A stretch of DNA of 64,000 bases from Kordiimonas lipolytica (GTDB lineage Bacteria > Pseudomonadota > Alphaproteobacteria > Sphingomonadales > Kordiimonadaceae). The notes below the pieces were generated by a model. The model was not told the DNA's origin. It was given only the letters and a program-made list of their open reading frames with translations, and did not search any database. Shown here piece by piece: positions 55,791 through 64,000 of the stretch (position 1 is the first letter of the stretch; each line of letters begins with the position of its first letter). The DNA is taken from positions 124,001 to 188,000 of the forward strand of contig NZ_LRUB01000024.1 in the NCBI RefSeq assembly GCF_001550065.1. Direction: 5' to 3'. The position numbers were made by a program, and so were the translations under genes.

Positions 55791-58700
55791 GTGACTACGG
55801 ATGAGCAACGCGCACAAGTCATGGCGGAGATCGGCCGTTTGGCCATGGAAACCATGCCCGGCGAATCCTTTGAAGAGTTTGAGAAATTTCTGACGGGCTT
55901 TTATGCCCAGGGTCCCGACGACCTGATGAGCGCGGATCCGGAGACGCTTTTTGCCATTGCCCACAGCATGTGGGACATGGCAGCGAAGCGCCCCTCAGGC
56001 ACGCCGCTGATCAAGGTTCTGAACCCGCGCGGCAAGAAGGGCTCCTGGTCCAGCCGCAACACGGTGCTACAGATCGTCAATGATGACATGCCTTTCCTTG
56101 TGGATTCGATCACCGGTTGCCTTGCGGTTACGCTTCATTACCGCATCCATATGATGCATCACCCGATCCTGCAGGTTGCCCGCGACGATAAGGGCGTGCG
56201 CCTAGCGTCTGGCGAAGATGCTGCCAATGAATCCTACATGTTCATTGAGATCGACGCCCAATCGGATAAAGCTGCGCTGCAGGAAATTGAAGATACGCTC
56301 AAAGCCACACTCGCGGACGTGCGGGCGGCAGTGAGCGACTGGCGTGCGATGCTGGCGAAAATCGACGAGACGGTCGCCAGCCTGACGGTGAACCCGCCAC
56401 CGATTGACAATGAAGAGGTCGAGGAAACTATCCGCTTGCTGCGCTGGCTTGGGTCAGACCATTTCACCTTCCTCGGTTTCCGCGAATACCGGTTTGACGG
56501 TGACCCTGCCACCTTCGACTTCAACCGGGTGGATGGGTCAGGCCTTGGTATCCTGCGTGACCCGGCGCGGAATGTCCTGCGCGACAAGGACGGCTTGACG
56601 CCTATGTCACCGGAAATCCGGCACTTCCTGACGCATCCTGAGCCGCTCATCATCACCAAGGCGAACGTGAAATCCACGGTGCACCGCCAGTCCCATATGG
56701 ACTATATCGGTGTGAAAATCTTTGACAGCGAAGGCAGGGCCATTGGCGAACGCCGCTTTGTCGGTCTCTTCACTTCGCTCTCCTATAACCAGTTCACCAC
56801 CGATGTGCCGATCGTGCGCAAGAAGGTTGCGAATGTGCTGGAGCGGTCCAAGTTTGCCCAGCGGTCCTATGCCGGCAAGGCGCTTGCCCATATCCTTGAG
56901 ACATTCCCGCGGGACGAACTGTTCCAGGTGTCTGAAGACTGGCTGTTTGAAACATCCATGGGCATCCTGCAGCTGACAGAACGCCCCCGCCCGCGCACCT
57001 TTGTGCGCCCGGACAGGTTCGAACGCTTTGTCTCGGCGCTCGTCTATGTGCCGCGTGAAAACTATAACTCCGGCCTGAGGATCGCGATCGAGGAAATCCT
57101 GTGCAAGGCCTATAACGGTGAAGTCTCGGTTTATTATGCCAACCTCTCTGAGGAAGCACTGGCGCGCTGGCACTTCATTATCCGGACCCGCCCGGGCGAG
57201 GTGCTGAAGCCTTCCGAGGAAGACATCAACGCTGCGATCGCAGAGGCAGCACAAGGCTGGATGGACCGCCTTCATTCCGAGCTTGCGAACCGGATCGGTG
57301 AAGAGCAAGGGAACAAGCTGCATCACGAATATAAGAACCGCTTCACCGTTGCCTACATCGAGGCCTTCACGCCGGCACAGGCGGCTTATGACGTTCAGAA
57401 GCTCGAAGACGTGCGCGGCAAGGATGATGTGCGGGTTGATTTCTACCGTCACCTTGATGACGGCGCCAATCACTACCGACTGAAAATCTATCACGGCAGC
57501 CAGTTGATCGCGCTTTCAAGCTGTATGCCGGTGTTGGAAAACATGGGCTTCAAGGTGCTATCCGAGCACTCCTATGAAGTGTCTGGCAAGGTCACGAGCT
57601 ATATTCATGATTTCGCGCTCGACCGCCCGGAAGGCAGCCCGTTCGGGCTTGAGCGCCTCAAGCCGCTGGTGGAAGACCTGTTCATCAAGGTTTGGCACGG
57701 CACCATCGAGGACGACGGCTTCAATGAACTGGTGTTGACCGCCGGCATGCGCTGGGACGAGATTGTGATCCTGCGGGCTTACGGCAAATATCTGCGCCAG
57801 CTCGGCATGGGCTATACCCCGGAATATATCGCTGACACGATGGTGGCCAATGCCGAAATTTCGGCTCAGCTAGTGGCGCTTTTCAAGGTGCAGTTCGACC
57901 CGGCTTACGAAGGCGCGGACCGCGAAACCATGGCCCAGAATATCGTGACCGACCTCAGGTCTTTGCTAGAGGCCGTCACGAGCCTGGACGCTGACCGCAT
58001 CCTCAGGGCCTACGGCAATGTGATCCGGGCCACGCAGCGCACCAACTTCTATCAGGAAGGCGTTGTGGACCGTCAGGACGAGCGCGCGCTTGCTTTCAAG
58101 ATCCGCTCGCGCGAGGTCAATGAGATGCCGAAGCCGAAGCCTTTTGCCGAAATCTGGGTTTATTCGCCCCAGGTGGAAGGGGTGCACTTGCGTGGTGGCC
58201 CAGTGGCCCGCGGCGGCCTTCGCTGGTCTGACCGGCGCGAGGATTTCCGCACCGAGGTGCTTGGTCTTGTGAAAGCGCAGCAGGTGAAGAATGCCGTGAT
58301 CGTGCCGCAGGGCGCGAAGGGTGGCTTCTTCCCGAAACAGTTGCCGCCGATGAGCGACCGGGAAGCCTTCATGGCGGAAGGTGTGGCCTCATACCGGTCC
58401 TTCATTTCAAGCCTTCTTTCGGTCACCGACAACCTGAAGGGCGCCAAGGTGAAGCCGCCGAAAAGCGTGGTGCGCCGCGATGGTGACGACCCATACCTGG
58501 TGGTGGCGGCCGACAAGGGTACCGCGACTTTCTCTGATATTTCGAACGGCATTTCCGAAGGCCAGGGCTTCTGGCTTGGGGATGCTTTCGCGTCCGGTGG
58601 TTCGAACGGCTATGACCACAAGAAGATGGGCATCACCGCCAAGGGGGCCTGGGAAAGCGTGAAACGCCATTTCCGCGAACTGGGTGTCAACACCCAGAAG

Positions 58701-60602
58701 GATGAGTTCACGGTTATTGGTGTGGGCGATATGGCGGGTGACGTATTCGGCAACGGCATGCTGCTGTCGAAAACCATTCGCCTGCAGGCGGCCTTCAACC
58801 ATATGCATATCTTCCTGGACCCCAACCCGGGTGACGCGAAGGCCAACTGGAAAGAGCGCAAGCGTCTGTTTGACCTGCCGCGCTCAAGCTGGGCGGATTA
58901 CGATACGAAGCTTATTTCCAAGGGCGGCGGCATTTTTGAGCGATCGGCCAAGTCCATCTCCCTGTCACCAGAGGTGAAAGAGTGGCTGGGCGTTGAAGCG
59001 GACGCCATGACGCCGACCGACCTGATCAACCGTATCCTGAAGGCGGAAGCCGACCTTCTGTGGTTCGGTGGGATCGGCACGTATGTGCGTGCCACGACCG
59101 AGAACAACGCCCAGGTGGGCGACCGCGCGAACGACGGGCTCCGCGTTTCAGCGGATGAGCTAAAGGTGCGGGTGATCGGCGAAGGCGGCAACCTGGGCAT
59201 GACCCAGAAAGCCCGGATCGAATTTGGTCACAAGGGCGGCCGCCTTAACACCGACTTTATCGACAACTCGGCTGGTGTGGACTGTTCGGACAAAGAGGTG
59301 AACATCAAGATCCTTCTGGCCGATGCGATCGCCCGCGGCAACCTGACCCGCGAAGATCGTGACGACCTCTTGGTTTCCATGACCGACGAAGTGTCAGACA
59401 TTGTCCTCTCGGACAACTATTTGCAGACTCAGGCTATTTCGCTTGCGGAAGTGAATGCCCGCAATGCCCGCGAATATCATCTGGGCCTCATTCGGGCGCT
59501 TGAGCGCGATGGTGGGTTGGACCGCGAGATCGAAGTGCTGCCGTCCGACGAGGGCTTTGCGGAACTGGCCGCCAACGACCGCGGCCTGACCCGACCCGAG
59601 ATTTCGACCCTGATGGCTTACGCCAAGATGTCACTCTTCGATATCCTGGTGAAATCCAAGCTGATTGACGACCCAGTGATGCAGCCAGAGCTTGAGTGGG
59701 GTTTCCCGACTGTGCTGCGCGACAGGTTCGCCACCGAGCTCAGTGAACATCGCCTGCGCCGCGAGATTATCGCAACCGTGCTGGCAAACGAAGTGGTCAA
59801 CTGGGCGGGCCTGACCTTCGTTTACGAAGTGAAGGAAGAAACAGGCCTGGGTGTGGAAGATATCGTTGCCGCCTTTGTGGTGGTGCGCGAAATTTTCGGC
59901 CTCAGGGATCAGTGGGAAGCCATCAATGACCTGGACTATAAGGTTACGGCAGGCACGCAGTATGACATGCACCAATCGGTGTCCGACAGCCTGAAGACAC
60001 AGGTAATGTGGGTGCTCAGGAACATGCCGCGGCCAATCAACATCAGCGAAATGGTTGAAGCCTTCAGGGAGCCGGTCAAGGACCTGTTTGCGATCAACCA
60101 GTCGATCCTTTCTGAACCTGCACAGGAAGCTTTTGTCTACCGCCGCGATGCCCTGAAGGCCATGAAGGTGGGTCACGATCTGGCGACCTTCGTGTCCGGT
60201 TTTGAGGTGCTGGTGTCTGGCCCGGATATCATCCAAGTGGCCAAGAAGGCCAAGAAGCCGGTTGATTATGTGGCTGCGGTTCACTTCGCGCTCGGTGATG
60301 AGCTTGGCTTCGATTGGCTTCGCCAGCGGGCTGACCGTATCACGCCGGAAGATCACTGGGACCTCTTGTCCATCCGGTCCGAGCTTGAAGACCTGTCTGA
60401 CCAGCAGCGTGATCTGGTGAATGCTGTTTGCATGGGTGCGGGCGATATGACAGCCAAGCAGGCCACCAAGGCCTGGGCCAAGGATCAGCAGACCCGGATC
60501 ATCCGCGCCAAGCGCCTGGTGGAAGATCTCAGCTCATCTGGTGGCCTGACGGTTGCGAAACTCAGCTTCGCGACCCGTCACCTGCGCTCGATCCTCAGGT
60601 AA
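55791..60602 (+). CDS. NAD-specific glutamate dehydrogenase, large (180 kDa) type
   Basis: This encodes 1603 aa, the size of the L_180 GDH class. It oxidatively deaminates glutamate to 2-oxoglutarate with NAD. The N-terminal 700 residues include ACT-like regulatory folds. The catalytic part contains ARGGLRWSDRREDFRTE (near residue 800) and VPQGAKGGFFPK (near 840), then GVGDMAGDVFGNGM and GEGGNLGMTQKARIEF (NAD-binding side). The GTG start has GAAGGGA 8 nt upstream. It is probably expressed with the PAS-like gene before it and ends at a strong terminator. Confidence 0.96.
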   Translation: MTTDEQRAQVMAEIGRLAMETMPGESFEEFEKFLTGFYAQGPDDLMSADPETLFAIAHSMWDMAAKRPSGTPLIKVLNPRGKKGSWSSRNTVLQIVNDDMPFLVDSITGCLAVTLHYRIHMMHHPILQVARDDKGVRLASGEDAANESYMFIEIDAQSDKAALQEIEDTLKATLADVRAAVSDWRAMLAKIDETVASLTVNPPPIDNEEVEETIRLLRWLGSDHFTFLGFREYRFDGDPATFDFNRVDGSGLGILRDPARNVLRDKDGLTPMSPEIRHFLTHPEPLIITKANVKSTVHRQSHMDYIGVKIFDSEGRAIGERRFVGLFTSLSYNQFTTDVPIVRKKVANVLERSKFAQRSYAGKALAHILETFPRDELFQVSEDWLFETSMGILQLTERPRPRTFVRPDRFERFVSALVYVPRENYNSGLRIAIEEILCKAYNGEVSVYYANLSEEALARWHFIIRTRPGEVLKPSEEDINAAIAEAAQGWMDRLHSELANRIGEEQGNKLHHEYKNRFTVAYIEAFTPAQAAYDVQKLEDVRGKDDVRVDFYRHLDDGANHYRLKIYHGSQLIALSSCMPVLENMGFKVLSEHSYEVSGKVTSYIHDFALDRPEGSPFGLERLKPLVEDLFIKVWHGTIEDDGFNELVLTAGMRWDEIVILRAYGKYLRQLGMGYTPEYIADTMVANAEISAQLVALFKVQFDPAYEGADRETMAQNIVTDLRSLLEAVTSLDADRILRAYGNVIRATQRTNFYQEGVVDRQDERALAFKIRSREVNEMPKPKPFAEIWVYSPQVEGVHLRGGPVARGGLRWSDRREDFRTEVLGLVKAQQVKNAVIVPQGAKGGFFPKQLPPMSDREAFMAEGVASYRSFISSLLSVTDNLKGAKVKPPKSVVRRDGDDPYLVVAADKGTATFSDISNGISEGQGFWLGDAFASGGSNGYDHKKMGITAKGAWESVKRHFRELGVNTQKDEFTVIGVGDMAGDVFGNGMLLSKTIRLQAAFNHMHIFLDPNPGDAKANWKERKRLFDLPRSSWADYDTKLISKGGGIFERSAKSISLSPEVKEWLGVEADAMTPTDLINRILKAEADLLWFGGIGTYVRATTENNAQVGDRANDGLRVSADELKVRVIGEGGNLGMTQKARIEFGHKGGRLNTDFIDNSAGVDCSDKEVNIKILLADAIARGNLTREDRDDLLVSMTDEVSDIVLSDNYLQTQAISLAEVNARNAREYHLGLIRALERDGGLDREIEVLPSDEGFAELAANDRGLTRPEISTLMAYAKMSLFDILVKSKLIDDPVMQPELEWGFPTVLRDRFATELSEHRLRREIIATVLANEVVNWAGLTFVYEVKEETGLGVEDIVAAFVVVREIFGLRDQWEAINDLDYKVTAGTQYDMHQSVSDSLKTQVMWVLRNMPRPINISEMVEAFREPVKDLFAINQSILSEPAQEAFVYRRDALKAMKVGHDLATFVSGFEVLVSGPDIIQVAKKAKKPVDYVAAVHFALGDELGFDWLRQRADRITPEDHWDLLSIRSELEDLSDQQRDLVNAVCMGAGDMTAKQATKAWAKDQQTRIIRAKRLVEDLSSSGGLTVAKLSFATRHLRSILR

Positions 60603-60629
60603 CAGGGCACATAGAGAAGCAAGAAAAAG

Positions 60630-60664
60630 GGGCTGCCGGTTGTTCCGGCGGCCCCTTAGTTTTC
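60630..60664 (+). terminator. Rho-independent terminator after glutamate dehydrogenase
   Basis: GGGGCTGCCGG (60630-60640) pairs with CCGGCGGCCCC (60646-60656), with one T-G wobble and a 5-base TTGTT loop, followed by TTAGTTTT. It lies 28 bases past the gene. Confidence 0.9.
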
Positions 60665-60722
60665 AGCGGGGATATCAGCAGCCTTTGAAGGAAGCGGTGC
60701 TGACCTGCTGAGGGAAGTGGTA

Positions 60723-61550
60723 TCAATTGGGGTTCAGGAATCGTCCTTTTCCCCAATCCTCCAAAGTATTCAGGATTTCTTCACGCGTGGTCATCACGAA
60801 CGGGCCATAGCGCGCAATGGGTTCCCCAATGGGGGCGCCTGCAATCATCAGGAAACGGGCACCCGGCCGGCCTTTAACTGTGACGCTGTCGCCGTCCGAT
60901 AGGATCGCAAGCGTGCGCGTGGGGAACGATTGCCCTTTGACCGACAAACCACCCTGGATGCCATAGAGAAAGGCTGTGTGGCCCTTTGGCACGGGCAGGG
61001 TTGCCTCTTCGCCGGTCAGTGTGATGTCCCCGTAAAAAGGCTTAACCGCAATATCGCGCACGGGGCCCTCATGGCCGTTCAGGTCGCCGGCAATCAGGTG
61101 GGCTTCATAGCCGTCGCCAGATACAGTCGGGATCTCGTTCTTCGAGACATCCTGATACCGAGGCGGGATCATTTTTTTCGCCCCCGGCAGGTTGACCCAC
61201 AGCTGGAAGCCGCGCACGTCCTCGCCGCTTGCCACAGGCATCTCCGAATGGACAATGCCGCGACCGGCGGTCATCCATTGGGCATCGCCCGGGCCGATGA
61301 CGCCGCTGTTACCGCTTGTGTCGCCATGCCTCATCTTGCCCGACAGCATGTAGGTAACTGTCTCGAAACCCCGATGGGGGTGTTCGGGGAAGCCCGCACC
61401 CCGCGCGTCTTTCGGCAATTCCATTTCATCAAGCAGAAGGAAAGGGTCCAGGTTCATCAGACCCTTGCGGCCGATGCTCCGGTGAACTGTCACGCCCTGG
61501 CCTTCAGCCATGGCCACGGCCTCAAATAGTGTTTTGATCTTGCGATTCAT
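60723..61550 (-). CDS. Pirin family protein
   Basis: This encodes 275 aa, two cupin folds. Metal-binding histidines in PEHPHRGFETVTYML, the GDAQWMTAGRGIVHSEMP segment and the LDPFLLLDEM opening are typical. Bacterial pirins can be quercetinases or redox regulators; the role is not set by sequence. It sits 38 bases downstream of, and on the same strand as, the GST-type gene, a pairing that suggests detoxification of phenolics or quinones. Confidence 0.93.
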   Translation of the reverse strand: MNRKIKTLFEAVAMAEGQGVTVHRSIGRKGLMNLDPFLLLDEMELPKDARGAGFPEHPHRGFETVTYMLSGKMRHGDTSGNSGVIGPGDAQWMTAGRGIVHSEMPVASGEDVRGFQLWVNLPGAKKMIPPRYQDVSKNEIPTVSGDGYEAHLIAGDLNGHEGPVRDIAVKPFYGDITLTGEEATLPVPKGHTAFLYGIQGGLSVKGQSFPTRTLAILSDGDSVTVKGRPGARFLMIAGAPIGEPIARYGPFVMTTREEILNTLEDWGKGRFLNPN

Positions 61551-61588
61551 CGCTTGTCTCCCAGGCCTTCGTTATAATCAGGCCTTCG

Positions 61589-62566
61589 TTATAGCCAGTC
61601 ACGGCCATGAGGGGCCGAGAGGTCAATTTCGGGGCCCACGGGCACGATGCCAGTGGGGTTGATGGTTTTATGGCTGGCGTAATAGTGGGTCTTGATATGA
61701 TCCATATGCACGGTCTCGCGCACGCCTGGCATCTGGTAGATCTCCCGTACATAGGCGGACAGCTCCGGGTATTCCTTCAGCGTGCGGATGTTGCATTTGA
61801 AATGCCCCACATAGACGGGGTCGAACCTTACCAGCGTGGTAAAGAGGCGAATGTCAGCCTCGGTAAAGCTGTCGCCGGCCAGATAGCGGTTCTCCGCAAG
61901 ATGGCCTTCAAGCCAGTCCAGTGTCTCAAACAGCGGTACCACAGCCTCTTCATAGGCTTTCTGCGTTGTGGCGAACCCGGCCTTGTAGACGCCGTTGTTG
62001 ACTGTGTCATAGATGCGGTCGTTGAGGCTGTCGATCTCGGTCCGTAATGCATCTGGGTAATAGTCGCCTTCCGCCGCACCAAGGCCGTCGAACGCGGTTG
62101 AGAACATGCGGATGATATCAGCGCTTTCGTTCGATACGATGGTCTCATTCTTCTTGTCCCACAGCACAGGGACCGTCACCCGGCCGCTGTAGGCAGCGTC
62201 GGCGCGGGTATAGATCTGGTGCAGGAAGTCTGCGCCATAAAGCGCGTCGCCCGTGCTGCCGTCACTTCCATCAAACGTCCAGCCGTTCTCCAGCATGGTC
62301 ATGCCCACAACGGACACGTCGATCATGTCTTCAAGGCCTTTGAGTGCGCGAACAATCAGCGTCCTGTGCGCCCACGGGCAGGCGTAGGATACGTAAAGAT
62401 GATAGCGCCCGGCCTCTGCCTTAAAGCCGCTATCGCCGGTGGGGCCTGCGGCACCGTCGCTGGTGACCCAGTTCCGGAACTGGCTCTCGCTGCGCTTGAA
62501 TTTGCCGCCCGTTGATTTGGTATCATACCATTTGTCGTGCCATTCGCCGTCGATCAGAAGTCCCAT
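61589..62566 (-). CDS. Glutathionyl-hydroquinone reductase-like GST (Xi class)
   Basis: This encodes 325 aa. The active-site Cys is C63 in YACPWAHRT, near the SGF opening typical of YqjG/Xi-class proteins. The C-terminal all-helical domain is complete (ENRYLAGDSFTEADIRLFTTLVRFDPVYVGHFKCN). It reduces glutathionyl-hydroquinones using glutathione in the cytoplasm. Pairing with pirin fits aromatic or quinone stress. Confidence 0.94.
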   Translation of the reverse strand: MGLLIDGEWHDKWYDTKSTGGKFKRSESQFRNWVTSDGAAGPTGDSGFKAEAGRYHLYVSYACPWAHRTLIVRALKGLEDMIDVSVVGMTMLENGWTFDGSDGSTGDALYGADFLHQIYTRADAAYSGRVTVPVLWDKKNETIVSNESADIIRMFSTAFDGLGAAEGDYYPDALRTEIDSLNDRIYDTVNNGVYKAGFATTQKAYEEAVVPLFETLDWLEGHLAENRYLAGDSFTEADIRLFTTLVRFDPVYVGHFKCNIRTLKEYPELSAYVREIYQMPGVRETVHMDHIKTHYYASHKTINPTGIVPVGPEIDLSAPHGRDWL

Positions 62567-62758
62567 TTTGTGCCTCCATTGTTGTTAGGGCAAAGATAGG
62601 GTTTTCGGTGCATGCCTTGTAGGAGGCTATCGCCCAAGGCAGCGTTGCAAAATTGCGAACGCCGCTGAGGTTGAATCACGGGGTTTAATCATGGGGTTTA
62701 ACCATGTTCAAAGGATTGCCTGTTAGGTTATGCTGCTGTGATCACATGATAGGGAAGG

Positions 62759-63478
62759 ATGCCTGTGGCCGCATTGTGCCGAAATCTGATCCTGGTGCTG
62801 TTGGCCTGGGCCTTTTGTATGCCTTTGGCTTCGGGCGCGGCGCAGGCAGACACTTCTTGTCTGCGCATGGGCGTGATCTTCAGGGCGGAAACGGTCTTGC
62901 AGGTCAAACAGGCGGCCCAGCGAATTTTCGACAAGGCAGGCCTGTGCCTGGAGCTGGTTGAAATGCCGGTACGGCGTGCCGAACAGATGGTCCTGCATGG
63001 AGGACTGGACGGCGAAATACTGCGCACCGCCCTGTGGGTAGAGCAGCACAAGGAAGATGTTATTGCCGTCCCGACACCGTTTTTCGAAGACCATATGATG
63101 GCAATAAGCCTTGAGGCGCGGCAGCTTCAAATTCAGGAGATGAATGACCTGCGGCCCTACAAGGTGGTGATTGCGGGTGGTCATCGCTGGGCGGAAGCAA
63201 AGCTGGCGGCGCTGGGCATTGAGCCGGTGAAAACAAGTTCCGCCAGCCGGTATCTGGAGCTTTTGCACATTGGCCGTGTAGATGTAGGCTTGATGGAAGA
63301 AAGCCTCGTGGCGCTCATTTCCAATAAGCAGGGCATTGCCCTGCAGCGTCTGGAGCGTCTGCCCTACTATACGGTGCTGCGCCGCGACCATGAGGCATTG
63401 GTGCCCCGGCTCGATGCGGCGCTCAGGTGGGCGCGGGGGACCTCACAGTCTGATGCGCGGGATCAAACCTCGCAGTGA
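62759..63478 (+). CDS. Periplasmic solute-binding-like protein
   Basis: This encodes 239 aa with a signal peptide (hydrophobic residues 9-23; cleavage after a GAAQA-type end). The mature part has an SBP_bac_3-like type-II binding fold: RMGVIFRAETVLQVKQAAQRIF, VEMPVRRAEQMVLHGGLDGEI, then DLRPYKVVIAGGHRWAE. No transporter subunits are nearby, so it may be an orphan sensor or amino-acid-binding homologue. Either the ATG at 62759 or the GTG at 62765 could be the start. It converges on the LysR gene with a 16-base overlap. Confidence 0.85.
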   Translation: MPVAALCRNLILVLLAWAFCMPLASGAAQADTSCLRMGVIFRAETVLQVKQAAQRIFDKAGLCLELVEMPVRRAEQMVLHGGLDGEILRTALWVEQHKEDVIAVPTPFFEDHMMAISLEARQLQIQEMNDLRPYKVVIAGGHRWAEAKLAALGIEPVKTSSASRYLELLHIGRVDVGLMEESLVALISNKQGIALQRLERLPYYTVLRRDHEALVPRLDAALRWARGTSQSDARDQTSQ

Positions 63479-64000
63479 TTTTCAGGGTCGGCGAACCAAT
63501 CGGCCATGAAGTCGATGAACAGCCGCACCTTGAGCGGTAGCAGGCGGCGTTCGGGGTAGAGTGCGTAAAGGAATGATGGGGCCCTTGGGACGTCCTCAAA
63601 GAGTTTGACCACCTTGCCGTCCCGGACGGCGTCTTCAAGGAAGAAATCCGGCAGGGTTGCGATCGCCACACCTTCAATCGCCGCCGCGAGTTGCATGAGG
63701 CCGGAATTCGATGTCACCTGCCCGGTAACGCGTACGGCGCGGGCATCACTGCCTGTGCCGAACCGCCACTGTTTGGCCGCCTCCACGTTCGAATAGAAGA
63801 CACAGTTATGGTCCTTCAGGTCTTCGGGTGTTTTGGGCGTGCCGTGTGCCTCAAGATACGCGGGGCTTGCCACCACATGATGGCGAATATCGCAGATATT
63901 GCGGGCGATCAGGCTGGTGTCTGAAAGCTCTGGCGCGATCCTGAGGCCAAGATCAAACCCGCCCCCAATGATATCCACCCGTTCGTCGGTCAGGCTCATC
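63463..64000 (-). CDS. LysR-family regulator, C-terminal part (cut by window edge)
   Basis: The visible part is 178 codons, the substrate-binding domain of a LysR regulator: GGFDLGLRIAPELSDTSLIARNI, VVASPAYLEAHGTPKTPEDLKDHNCV, and the family end VRLFIDFMADWFAD. The HTH end lies beyond 64000. The preserved domain pattern (AIEGVAIATLPDFFLEDAVRDGKVVKLF) is typical of the AaeR/CrgA-like group. The effector is unknown. Confidence 0.9.
   Translation of the reverse strand, partial: MSLTDERVDIIGGGFDLGLRIAPELSDTSLIARNICDIRHHVVASPAYLEAHGTPKTPEDLKDHNCVFYSNVEAAKQWRFGTGSDARAVRVTGQVTSNSGLMQLAAAIEGVAIATLPDFFLEDAVRDGKVVKLFEDVPRAPSFLYALYPERRLLPLKVRLFIDFMADWFADPENHCEV

Noticed and set aside
56607..60356. Several 200-300 codon minus-strand frames opposite the glutamate dehydrogenase gene
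   Set aside because: They follow the codon pattern of the dehydrogenase gene in reverse and have no family signatures.

Overview
The window looks like chromosomal DNA of an alphaproteobacterium. The evidence is the hisB-hisH-hisA-hisF-hisE cluster divergent from hslVU, a very large (1603 aa) NAD-dependent glutamate dehydrogenase beside a PAS-like gene, a YbbN-type thioredoxin with a LON-domain protein and a UPF0434 protein, and an alphaproteobacterial-type heat-shock promoter in front of hslV. The exact genus cannot be fixed from sequence reading alone; a marine, Kordiimonas-like lineage is only a guess.

Layout. 1-5431: housekeeping and accessory genes, including three small exported proteins with paired cysteines, a phage-like lysozyme-fold protein, a VOC protein, an M23 peptidase and a TSUP exporter. 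5577-12150: a probable mobile island with an Xre repressor and tandem 15-bp operators, a lipoprotein, a small ORF behind a hairpin, an orphan AAA+ ATPase, a decayed hipBA toxin-antitoxin pair and a tyrosine recombinase. 12742-24720: core genes (his cluster, hslVU, HIT protein, acyl-CoA synthetase, NfeD and slipin, UPF0434, LON-domain, thioredoxin, YbaK). 24916: tRNA-Gly followed by an integrase stub.

25741-51576: a large, visibly AT-richer surface-polysaccharide locus. It encodes a polyprenyl-phosphate sugar-1-phosphate transferase, an EPS-associated MarR protein, WecB and WecC (UDP-ManNAc to UDP-ManNAcA), a WbpA-like dehydrogenase, a NodU-type carbamoyltransferase, a candidate Wzy, Wzx, an acetyltransferase, glycosyltransferases, the amidotransferase trio WbpG-HisH2-HisF2, a fused two-domain oxidoreductase with a methyltransferase and a heparinase-like protein, an RfaH-type antiterminator and an O-antigen ligase-like protein. 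An ops-like element (27710-27720) under a small hairpin precedes the MarR/wecB operon, so the locus may carry its own antitermination circuit. The locus ends in decayed genes and an IS3-family (IS407-like) insertion sequence with a frameshifted transposase.

51865-64000: core genes again (long-chain acyl-CoA ligase, PAS-like protein, glutamate dehydrogenase, pirin, glutathionyl-hydroquinone reductase-like GST, a periplasmic binding-protein-like protein, and a LysR regulator cut by the window edge).

The most novel-looking parts are the Xre/lipoprotein/AAA+ locus with its shared operator, and the pairing of an RfaH paralogue with an ops-like site in the polysaccharide locus.
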